12,918 nucleotides of DNA, taken from NCBI GenBank assembly GCA_041481485.1, contig JBGPBY010000165.1, positions 1 to 12,918 of the forward strand, read 5' to 3'. Origin of the DNA: JBGPBY01 sp041481485. Its GTDB lineage: Bacteria; Acidobacteriota; Terriglobia; 20CM-2-55-15. The first letter of the stretch is position 1. Every line of letters starts with the position of its first letter. Shown here one piece after another: positions 1 to 6,313 of the stretch. Both the position numbers and the translations under genes were made by a program. Under the pieces are notes generated by a model. It searched no databases, was not told the DNA's origin, and worked only from the letters and a program-made list of their open reading frames with translations.

Positions 1-214
1 CCGCATCGTGAATCACCGCAGACGTACGCTGAATCCCATTCTTCAGCAATCCGAAGATCCATGGGCACGACATTCGCGTGTCGTAACCTACAAGTATCGA
101 GCCGCCGAGTTTCTCGCCAATGGCTTGGCCAATGGCCTCAATCGTTACGGCATTCAATGGAAAGTCGCCGGCCCGGCTGCGGATCCCATCGGTGCCGAAT
201 AGCTTTTCTTTCAT
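1..214 (-). CDS. glmM: Phosphoglucosamine mutase, N-terminal part (cut by window edge)
   Basis: GlmM interconverts glucosamine-6-phosphate and glucosamine-1-phosphate, the step before UDP-GlcNAc for peptidoglycan. Reverse-complement translation from the ATG at 214 gives MKEKLFGTDGIRSRAGDFPL, the N-terminal signature of the family (KLFGTDGIR then a GEFPL-like stretch), followed by a LVGYDTR strand typical of domain 1 of the alpha-D-phosphohexomutases. Only about 71 codons are present; the phosphoserine loop lies outside the window. The ATG shares one base with the cdaR stop (TAATG), which argues for translational coupling. The cdaA-cdaR-glmM order is a known conserved cluster, and in Firmicutes CdaR and GlmM both bind and modulate CdaA. 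The family call is firm; only the missing remainder is unseen. Confidence 0.93.
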   Translation of the reverse strand, partial: MKEKLFGTDGIRSRAGDFPLNAVTIEAIGQAIGEKLGGSILVGYDTRMSCPWIFGLLKNGIQRTSAVIHDA

Positions 215-885
215 TACGATTTCTTTCGAATTTTGACCTCGACGCGGACCCGCGTGGTTTCGGGGAAGCGAATGAGAGTGTCCGAAGCATCCAGATCCAT
301 AGTCTGGATAAATGTCGTTCGCTTATTTGTCAAATCGACAGGCATCGTAACGACTTTGGACATTGCACGGATGTGTGGGGCGGGGCCTTGTACCCTAACG
401 TCCCCGGGATTGACCGAAATGGAATCCACTTCGTATCCCGCCGGCAAATGTCCCGAAGTCGGCGCCGCAATCGGCCGCCTCAGCGATAGCGAGGGCTCCA
501 GAGACAGTTTGAGACTCGTGGGAGTAATCCGAACCACTTCCACACCGAATGGCGCGTCGACAAGCTGCGGATTCAGCGGAACACTTTTTTCGCCGCCTTG
601 TGCCATCTTTCCCAGATCGACCACAGGCGTCACTTGCTTCGCCGTCATCTCGCGAATCAGCGTCGACGGTCCGCGCAAACGGACCTGAACGGTTTTTGAC
701 GTTTCTCCGATCACTTCGGAATTCGGCGGCACGTTCTGGAATTCCACAGGCACGTCAAAAAAGATTTCAGAAGTCGATTGCTTGTCGATGACAACCCACA
801 ATCCGGTGGCCAGCACCAGTGAAAAAAACTTGAGATGCCAGTTCTCCAGCAGAAGCGCCCGGGCGCGCTTGAGATAGCGATGCAT
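214..885 (-). CDS. cdaR: YbbR-domain protein CdaR, regulator of the c-di-AMP cyclase
   Basis: A 223-residue membrane-anchored protein. A basic N-terminus (HRYLKRARA) leads into one hydrophobic segment at about residues 18-34 (FFSLVLATGLWVVI), and the rest is predicted extracytoplasmic beta-rich sequence. Two YbbR-like repeats can be made out, about 44-130 (PVEFQNVPPNSEV...VRLRGP) and about 138-218 (PIAAPTSGHLPAGYEV...VRVQGP); the recurring V-R-hydrophobic-x-G-P motif marks the repeat. This is fewer repeats than Bacillus CdaR, but two to four is usual across bacteria. It overlaps cdaA by one base (TGATG) and glmM by one base (TAATG), so the three are almost surely one transcript. A role as CdaA partner is inferred from family and context. 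Confidence 0.9.
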   Translation of the reverse strand: MHRYLKRARALLLENWHLKFFSLVLATGLWVVIDKQSTSEIFFDVPVEFQNVPPNSEVIGETSKTVQVRLRGPSTLIREMTAKQVTPVVDLGKMAQGGEKSVPLNPQLVDAPFGVEVVRITPTSLKLSLEPSLSLRRPIAAPTSGHLPAGYEVDSISVNPGDVRVQGPAPHIRAMSKVVTMPVDLTNKRTTFIQTMDLDASDTLIRFPETTRVRVEVKIRKKS

Positions 886-1703
886 CAGGAATCCACGCGC
901 TGTTGAATGGCTGATGGCACCGCCGCGCGCGCCACTCCATGCTGCCTGCGCTCGATGGCATCCCGCAGGCGGGTCATCAACGTCTCGTAATCGAGAAAGC
1001 GTTCGATTTCACCGTCATGAGCAAAGGCGATACTGCCCGTTTCCTCGGAAACCACAACTGCGATGGCATCGGTTTCTTCGGTAATACCAATCGCGGCCCG
1101 GTGCCTTGTGCCGAGTTCCTTACTCAACCGCGGCTTAACCGTCAAGGGCAGGAAACAGGCGGCCGCCGCAATTCGCCCATTCTGAATGATCACCGCGCCG
1201 TCATGCATGGGTTCCTTGGGATTAAATACGGTGACAAGAAGGTCGTACGAAAGCAGGCCATTCACGGCAATCCCGCTTTCCACATACGCCTTAAGGCCGA
1301 TATCGCGTTCGATGACAATCAATGCGCCGGTGCCATTCTTCGCCAGTGTCTTTGCCGCAAGTGCAATTTCATCGCACATCTGGGTGCGATTGATGCTGGC
1401 CGACCCGCGAAAAAACGCCGTTTTCCCGAAATGCGCGAGACCTCGGCGAATTTCAGACTGGAAAATCACGATAAGGGCAAAAATCAGATATGGAGTGGTA
1501 TTGGCCAGAAGCCACGATACCGTGCTCAAATGACTCCAGCGCGAAAAGTAGAAAAATCCTATGACGGCCATCACTCCCACGGCCATGGGGACGGCACGCG
1601 TTCCTTTCATGATCACGAGTACTTCGTAGATCATGACGGCGACAATCAAGATGTCGATCGCTCCGATCCATGTCAAGTGTGGGAATGTAAAATCCGTCAT
1701 CAT
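885..1703 (-). CDS. cdaA: Diadenylate cyclase CdaA (c-di-AMP synthase)
   Basis: CdaA joins two ATP into cyclic di-AMP, a messenger for potassium and osmotic balance and cell-wall homeostasis. The 272-residue protein has three hydrophobic segments in the first 85 residues (about 12-32, 38-54, 68-82) and then a DAC domain. Both signature motifs are intact: DGA at 168-170 (MHDGAVII) and GTRHRAA at 198-204, the metal and ATP-binding elements. Length and layout match membrane-bound CdaA (DacA/YbbP), not DisA. The start MMTDF at 1703 lies 12 nt after the folP stop; no strong ribosome binding site is visible, so coupling to folP is plausible. The C-terminal tail beyond about 245 is short and charged. 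Confidence 0.96.
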   Translation of the reverse strand: MMTDFTFPHLTWIGAIDILIVAVMIYEVLVIMKGTRAVPMAVGVMAVIGFFYFSRWSHLSTVSWLLANTTPYLIFALIVIFQSEIRRGLAHFGKTAFFRGSASINRTQMCDEIALAAKTLAKNGTGALIVIERDIGLKAYVESGIAVNGLLSYDLLVTVFNPKEPMHDGAVIIQNGRIAAAACFLPLTVKPRLSKELGTRHRAAIGITEETDAIAVVVSEETGSIAFAHDGEIERFLDYETLMTRLRDAIERRQHGVARAAVPSAIQQRVDS

Positions 1704-1715
1704 CGTGAACCCATT

Positions 1716-2564
1716 CTAAAGCGCATCCAGTACATCAACGAGTCTTCTGATTTCGGCCACATCATGGACGCGAACGATATGCGCGCCATGAAATACCGCG
1801 CTGGCGACGGACGCAGCGGTGCCCCACAGCCGATCGACGGTTTCGTCCCTGAAACCCTTCGATTCAATTCTGCGGAGAAACGACTTGCGCGATGTGCCGA
1901 CCAGCAGGGGGTATTCTAATTGAGAGACCGCTTCAAGGTTGCGCAAAACCGTCTTACTTTCTTCCGCGCTCTTGCCGAATCCGATTCCCGGGTCGATTAC
2001 AATCGCGCTTTTTGAAATCCCTGCCTCTTCAGCGTTTCGAATCGCTTTAGTCAATTCACAGCGTACCGTCTGCACGGGATCGGCCATCGGGAGTTGCAGG
2101 TGCAAGGTTTCCCGTTCTCCGCGACTGTGCATCAGGACCACTCCCGCTCCGTACCGGGACACCGTGCGCGGCATTTCTGAATCAAATCGAAATGCGCTGA
2201 TGTCATTAATGATTTGCGCCCCTTCGCCAAGAGCCTTTTCGGCCACTTCCGCCCGATATGTGTCGACCGATACCGGGATCGAGAGAGTGCCGGCCAGCGC
2301 TTTGACAACCGGTAATACGCGGCGCAATTCCTCTTCTTCGGAAACCGCAATACTGCCGGGCCGGCTCGACTCTCCACCGATATCGATCACATCGGCGCCC
2401 TGATCCTGCATTTCGCGAGCCCTGTTCGCGGCAACTTTCGGATCCAAATGCTTTCCCCCTTCGGAGAAGGAATCCGGCGTCACATTCAAGACTCCCATGA
2501 CCAGCGTCCGCTGCCCCAGGTTCAGCGTCGTCTGTGGCAGAGTCCACGTGAATAATTTGCGCAT
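1716..2564 (-). CDS. folP: Dihydropteroate synthase
   Basis: FolP condenses p-aminobenzoate with 6-hydroxymethyl-7,8-dihydropterin pyrophosphate to dihydropteroate in folate synthesis; it is the sulfonamide target. The TIM-barrel motifs appear in order: MGVLNVTPDSFSEGG, DVIDIGGESSRPGS, PVSVDT, INDISA, VLMHSRG, VIDPGIGFGKS, LVGTSRKSFL and the C-terminal IVRVHDV. The frame is open upstream to a TTG at 2594, but that TTG lies in the loop of the ftsH terminator hairpin, so I start at the ATG at 2564 (MRKLFTW), giving 282 aa, a normal family length. No Shine-Dalgarno sequence precedes the ATG; the 14 nt upstream are the terminator T-run and GCACT. In many bacteria folP follows ftsH and precedes glmM; here cdaA-cdaR are inserted between. 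Confidence 0.95.
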   Translation of the reverse strand: MRKLFTWTLPQTTLNLGQRTLVMGVLNVTPDSFSEGGKHLDPKVAANRAREMQDQGADVIDIGGESSRPGSIAVSEEEELRRVLPVVKALAGTLSIPVSVDTYRAEVAEKALGEGAQIINDISAFRFDSEMPRTVSRYGAGVVLMHSRGERETLHLQLPMADPVQTVRCELTKAIRNAEEAGISKSAIVIDPGIGFGKSAEESKTVLRNLEAVSQLEYPLLVGTSRKSFLRRIESKGFRDETVDRLWGTAASVASAVFHGAHIVRVHDVAEIRRLVDVLDAL

Positions 2565-2569
2565 AGTGC

Positions 2570-2607
2570 AAAAAAGGCCATCCGTAACTGTCAAATTACG
2601 GATGGCC
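2570..2607 (-). terminator. Rho-independent terminator after ftsH
   Basis: On the minus strand a perfect 12-bp stem (GGCCATCCGTAA with TTACGGATGGCC), an 8-nt loop and six T follow the ftsH stop by 23 nt. It ends only 5 nt before the folP ATG at 2564, so it separates ftsH from folP or allows partial read-through. The loop contains TTGACA, a perfect -35 box on the same strand, but no convincing -10 box lies at the right distance. Confidence 0.9.
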
Positions 2608-2630
2608 CCATATTTCGCTGGCGATGCCGC

Positions 2631-4556
2631 TTATGCCGGAGCTGGTCTCTCCTGCGGCGGAATCGGAGACGGCCGCACCGTCTTTGCCGGAGCGGGCGTC
2701 GGCTTTTCAGGTTTTGTTTCCACCTTTGCCGGCCTGCGCTCCTCAAGAGTCTGGCCTGCAATCAGCATCTGAATTTCTGCAGCGTCCAGAGATTCTCTTT
2801 CGAGCAGCGATTCGGCAATCCGGATCAGGGCCTCGCGATGGTCGGTCAGGATGGCCTTCGCGCGCTCGTAGCCTTTGTTGATAAAACCACGAACTTCATT
2901 GTCGATCGACACTGCGGTGCTTTCGCTGTAATCGCGGTGCTGGGCGATCTCGCGGCCCAGGAAAATCTGTTCTTCCTGTTTGCCGAAGGTCATGGGGCCC
3001 AGGGACGACATGCCATATTGGCAAACCATTTTTCTTGCCAGGTCCGATGCCTGTTCAATGTCGTTGCCCGCACCGGTGGTCATCGTATCGAGAAACAACT
3101 CCTCGGCAAGCCGGCCGCCCATCATGATGGCGAGCTGACCTTCAAGGTATGCCTTGGGATATGTATGCCGGTCATCGACCGGAAGTTGCTGAGTCACTCC
3201 CAAAGCCATTCCGCGCGGAATGATAGTGACCTTGTGAAGCGGATCGGCTCCACCAATCAACACCGCAACCATGGCATGTCCGGCTTCGTGATACGCAGTC
3301 ACGCGCTTTTCATGTTCATTGATGAGCATCGATTTCCGGGCCACACCCATCAGCACCTTATCCTTGGCCAGTTCGAAGTCTTCGTGAGTCACCGATTTCT
3401 GATTGAAACGCGCCGCATTCAAGGCGGCTTCATTTACGAGATTGGCAAGATCGGCTCCCGAGAATCCCGGCGTACTTCGCGCAATCACCGAAACGTCGAC
3501 GTCTTCGGCGAGAGGAATTTTCCGGACATGGACCGACAGAATGCCTTCGCGCCCGCGGACATCCGGCCGTGGCACAACCACACGGCGGTCGAATCGTCCC
3601 GGCCGAAGCAGTGCCGGATCCAGAACGTCAGGACGATTGGTGGCTGCGATCAGGATGACGCCTTCGTTCGATTCGAATCCGTCCATTTCCACCAGTAACT
3701 GATTCAGCGTCTGCTCGCGTTCGTCGTGGCCTCCACCCAGGCCTGCGCCACGATGACGGCCCACCGCATCGATTTCATCGATGAAAATGATGCACGGTGC
3801 GTTTTTCTTGCCCTGTTCAAAGAGATCGCGTACGCGGGAAGCGCCAACGCCGACAAACATTTCCACGAAATCGGATCCGCTGATGGAGAAAAACGGAACG
3901 TTGGCTTCGCCTGCAATCGCTCTCGCCAGCAAAGTTTTGCCTGTGCCCGGAGGGCCAACCAAAAGTACGCCCTTGGGAATACGGCCGCCCAGTTTCTGGA
4001 ACTTTTGAGGCTCTTTCAGGAAGTCGATGATTTCCTGGAGTTCTTCCTTCGCTTCTTCAACGCCGGCAACGTCTTTAAATGTCACCTTCTTCTGATGTGC
4101 GGTCAGCAGGCGGGCGCGGCTCTTTCCGAAGGAAAGGGCTTTGTTTCCACCGCTTTGCATTTGACGCATGAAGAAAATCCAGAAACCGATGATAAAGAGG
4201 AAAGGGGCCCATGAGACCAGCATTCCCAGCCAGGGGCTCTGATTCGGGTGTTCGATCTTGACGTCTGCGCCTGCGCTTTGGAGTTGGTCGTACACGGCAG
4301 GATAGTCCGACGGAATGATTGTCTTGAAGCCTACGCCCTTGGCGTCGGTACCAGTAATATCCGCCCCGGCGTTGTCCGGCATGACCGTGATCTTCACATC
4401 CTTAACGTTTTTTTCCTTCACCCGTTCCATAAACTGGGTAAAGGTCAGGTCCGTATCCTTGCCGTTATTCCGGTTTCCTGCAAAAACGCTGTACAGCAAC
4501 ACGGCCGTCACCAGCAGTGCCACCCAGAACGCTATGGTTTTAGCCATCGAATTCAC
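2631..4556 (-). CDS. ftsH: ATP-dependent zinc metalloprotease FtsH
   Basis: FtsH is the membrane-anchored AAA+ protease that degrades unassembled membrane proteins and some cytosolic regulators. The 641-aa product has transmembrane segments at about 7-26 and 109-130 flanking a periplasmic domain, then the AAA module: Walker A GPPGTGKT (201-208), Walker B IIFIDE (256-261), and the second region of homology with RPGRFDR (318-324). The zinc site is HEAGH (423-427) with the third ligand Asp about 499 in GAGNDIEQA. The last 35 residues form a Pro/Lys-rich tail, typical of a variable FtsH C-terminus. The start is GTG at 4556, preceded by AGGGGG at a good spacing of about 8 nt; the internal ATG (codon 4) lacks this spacing. 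A promoter is proposed at 4609-4637 and a terminator follows the gene. Confidence 0.97.
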   Translation of the reverse strand: MNSMAKTIAFWVALLVTAVLLYSVFAGNRNNGKDTDLTFTQFMERVKEKNVKDVKITVMPDNAGADITGTDAKGVGFKTIIPSDYPAVYDQLQSAGADVKIEHPNQSPWLGMLVSWAPFLFIIGFWIFFMRQMQSGGNKALSFGKSRARLLTAHQKKVTFKDVAGVEEAKEELQEIIDFLKEPQKFQKLGGRIPKGVLLVGPPGTGKTLLARAIAGEANVPFFSISGSDFVEMFVGVGASRVRDLFEQGKKNAPCIIFIDEIDAVGRHRGAGLGGGHDEREQTLNQLLVEMDGFESNEGVILIAATNRPDVLDPALLRPGRFDRRVVVPRPDVRGREGILSVHVRKIPLAEDVDVSVIARSTPGFSGADLANLVNEAALNAARFNQKSVTHEDFELAKDKVLMGVARKSMLINEHEKRVTAYHEAGHAMVAVLIGGADPLHKVTIIPRGMALGVTQQLPVDDRHTYPKAYLEGQLAIMMGGRLAEELFLDTMTTGAGNDIEQASDLARKMVCQYGMSSLGPMTFGKQEEQIFLGREIAQHRDYSESTAVSIDNEVRGFINKGYERAKAILTDHREALIRIAESLLERESLDAAEIQMLIAGQTLEERRPAKVETKPEKPTPAPAKTVRPSPIPPQERPAPA

Positions 4557-4608
4557 TTCAAAATCCCCCTATCTCTGCCTATCACTTCCCACTTAGACCG
4601 GCTCGTTC

Positions 4609-4637
4609 ATTAAAGGGCTAATTGGATATTGCCTCAA
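4609..4637 (-). promoter_or_regulatory. Probable sigma70-type promoter of ftsH
   Basis: Minus-strand TTGAGG (4637-4632), a 17-nt spacer and TTTAAT (4614-4609), followed by about 46 nt of leader to the GTG start of ftsH. The -10 box matches 5 of 6 and the -35 box 4 of 6. The -35 box lies within the right copy of a 35-nt repeat related to the tilS 3' end. Confidence 0.55.
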
Positions 4638-4650
4638 GAGCTATGAATTT
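4616..4650. repeat. 35-nt imperfect copy of the tilS 3' end, intergenic copy
   Basis: This stretch matches 4712-4746 at 28 of 35 positions, displaced by 96 nt (32 codons), so both copies are in the same minus-strand frame. The genic copy encodes KIVALEAISDEP inside TilS; the intergenic copy reads KFIALEAISN and then a stop. Several of the differences are at third codon positions. It lies just after the tilS stop and looks like a decaying tandem duplication of the tilS end. Confidence 0.6.
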
Positions 4651-4662
4651 GCATCCCAACTA

Positions 4663-6087
4663 TCAGAATAAACTGCGGCTCCTCCGTCGTTCCGGTTCCG
4701 GCTGCAAAAACGGCTCATCCGATATCGCCTCAAGAGCCACGATTTTCTGGGAGTTTCCGCCTGGAGCAAATTCACGGGAAACGGGAAATGAGGCCACCCA
4801 AACTATGGTGGAGTCAGTCACAAAAACCGGCCACCGGCTGCGCTGATTTCGCGGGACTTTCGCTCGCTGAAATAACTTCTTGATCTTTCCGCCGGGCCAG
4901 CCCACGGGCTTGTAATAATCTCCGGGCTTCCAGTTTCGAATCTTAACACACGCTCCGAGGCTTTCACCATCCACAAACACCCGCTCTCTGCTTCCCGAAC
5001 CCTCCGTAAACGACCTTGCATCTGTGATTCCAGCGCGGAACGTTTTGCCGAGTTCCGGGACGTGCAATGAGCCGGGAATCGGCAGCTCGAATGTAAATTC
5101 CAACTCTGTTTCCTGAATATGCCGCAAAACGATCTTGTCAAACGCCCGCTCCGCCACCAGTTTCCCCTGCAATTGAATCGTTTTACCGCTCATGCCATCC
5201 CTGAGAAGATCCCGGACGCATTCGATTCTGTCGAATGTCACATCGCGAAGGTGCGACCCAATCTGCCGGAGTGCCTGTCGAATGACCCGGCGCGCGAGAG
5301 CCGGTGGCGCAACGCCCAAAGCCGGCGCCTCGATGAGAATTTCCCCTTTGGATGACCTGGAATAAGCCGCCAGCCATTCTTCGGCCAGGCATTTCATCCA
5401 GGCATCCTCGTCCTGAAGCAATTCCACGGTTCGAGACAGTGTCTCCACGAGCTTCGGATTAAATGACGCCGCAATGGCGGGAATCGTGTTATGCCGCATC
5501 CGGCTGCGTGCAAAGCGCGTATCCGCATTTGTGGCGTCCATCCGCCAGGACTGATTTCGAGAATTGAGATATTGCCGGACGTCATCGTGGCTGGACTCGA
5601 TGAGCGGTCGAATGGTCATGCCATTGAGGGGTGCCATCGAAACCATGCCTTCCAGGCCTGAACCACGAAACAAGTGCAATAGACAGGTTTCCACCCTGTC
5701 GTCACGCGTGTGCGCAACCGCAACTTTCGTATATCCATACTCCGCAGAAATTTTTTGGAAGAACTCCTGGCGCGCCGCCCGTCCTGCGGCCTCCATGTTG
5801 CCCTCTGCCAAAGAAATCGAACTCCGGCTTGAGACAAAGGGAATTCCGTAAGATTCTGCCAGTTCCTGGACGAACTTTTCGTCCGCGTCGGACTCCGCAC
5901 CGCGGAGCCCGTGATTCAAATGTGCGGCGGCAACGGGGAATCCCAGCTCCTCAAAAACAAGCAGGAGTGCGACAGAGTCCGCACCTCCTGAAACTCCCAC
6001 GAGGATTCGATCGAGCGGATCCACAAGGTTGTATTTGCGGATCGTTGACAGAACCTGTGCCGGAAGTTCCGGCGGATGGGAAGACAT
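4663..6087 (-). CDS. tilS: tRNA(Ile)-lysidine synthetase
   Basis: TilS uses ATP and lysine to convert C34 of tRNA-Ile2(CAU) to lysidine, changing the decoded codon from AUG to AUA. The N-terminal PP-loop ATPase is clear: ILVGVSGGADSVALLLVFEELG with SGGADS at about 33-38, then HLNHGLRG, and VAHTRDDRVET in place of the common HHxDDQ.ET form. The C-terminal substrate-recognition domain has the usual RNWKPGDYYKP, GGKIKKLFQRAKVPRNQRSRWPV and WVASFPVS motifs. From the ATG at 6087 the product is 474 aa, within the family range. The frame is open upstream to a TTG at 6135, but those residues do not resemble TilS. GGAG sits only one base before the ATG, so the start is slightly uncertain. A CAU tRNA lies 99 nt upstream. 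Confidence 0.95.
   Translation of the reverse strand: MSSHPPELPAQVLSTIRKYNLVDPLDRILVGVSGGADSVALLLVFEELGFPVAAAHLNHGLRGAESDADEKFVQELAESYGIPFVSSRSSISLAEGNMEAAGRAARQEFFQKISAEYGYTKVAVAHTRDDRVETCLLHLFRGSGLEGMVSMAPLNGMTIRPLIESSHDDVRQYLNSRNQSWRMDATNADTRFARSRMRHNTIPAIAASFNPKLVETLSRTVELLQDEDAWMKCLAEEWLAAYSRSSKGEILIEAPALGVAPPALARRVIRQALRQIGSHLRDVTFDRIECVRDLLRDGMSGKTIQLQGKLVAERAFDKIVLRHIQETELEFTFELPIPGSLHVPELGKTFRAGITDARSFTEGSGSRERVFVDGESLGACVKIRNWKPGDYYKPVGWPGGKIKKLFQRAKVPRNQRSRWPVFVTDSTIVWVASFPVSREFAPGGNSQKIVALEAISDEPFLQPEPERRRSRSLF
4712..4746. repeat. 35-nt imperfect repeat, copy inside tilS
   Basis: Coding partner of the copy at 4616-4650; it encodes the KIVALEAISDEP stretch near the TilS C-terminus, about 20 residues before the stop. 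In this copy the position matching the ftsH -10 box reads TTTTTG, so the promoter is found only in the intergenic copy. Confidence 0.6.
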
Positions 6088-6186
6088 TCTCCAATTATGA
6101 TTCAGACCGGTAGTCTGCGGTATTGAAACATCCAATTGCAGCGCTTCGAAACTGGCAGCTTTTGAGGTGAGACCCGGAGTGAGAAA

Positions 6187-6260
6187 TGCCGGCGGACGGA
6201 CTCGAACCGTCGACCTAAGGATTATGAGACCTTCGCTCTAACCACCTGAGCTACGCCGGC
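6187..6260 (-). tRNA. tRNA with CAU anticodon, probably elongator Met (Ile2 possible)
   Basis: A complete 74-nt cloverleaf on the minus strand: acceptor GCCGGCG with CGCCGGC, D stem GCTC/GAGC with an AGGTGGTTA loop, anticodon loop CTCATAA, T stem GACGG/CCGTC with TTCGAGT, and discriminator A. CCA is not encoded. Pair 31-39 is a T-T mismatch closing the anticodon loop. CAU can be elongator Met, initiator Met or lysidine-modified Ile2. The A-T at 27-43, normal first pair and D loop exclude an obvious initiator, and the G-C rich acceptor (GGCG at 4-7) resembles elongator Met more than Ile2, but I cannot decide from sequence alone. Confidence 0.93.
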
Positions 6261-6283
6261 TCGGACCTGAAGTCAAAGTCCTG

Positions 6284-6313
6284 ATTCTAGCGCGAACGCT
6301 TCCTGCGTGCCAA
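6284..6313 (-). promoter_or_regulatory. Probable promoter of the CAU tRNA, inside the 3' end of rnr
   Basis: Minus-strand TTGGCA (6313-6308, 5 of 6), an 18-nt spacer and TAGAAT (6289-6284, 5 of 6). The -10 box overlaps the rnr stop codon TAG. Transcription would begin near 6277, about 17 nt before the mature tRNA 5' end, and could continue into tilS. Confidence 0.6.

Noticed and set aside
939..1919. 326-codon plus-strand open frame over cdaA and folP
   Set aside because: Antisense shadow of two genes with intact motifs; its translation has no domain features.
2565..2594. Ten-codon upstream extension of folP to a TTG
   Set aside because: The TTG lies in the loop of the terminator hairpin and the residues do not match the family N-terminus.
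6088..6135. Sixteen-codon upstream extension of tilS to a TTG
   Set aside because: Family similarity begins after the ATG at 6087; the extension has no conserved feature or ribosome binding site.
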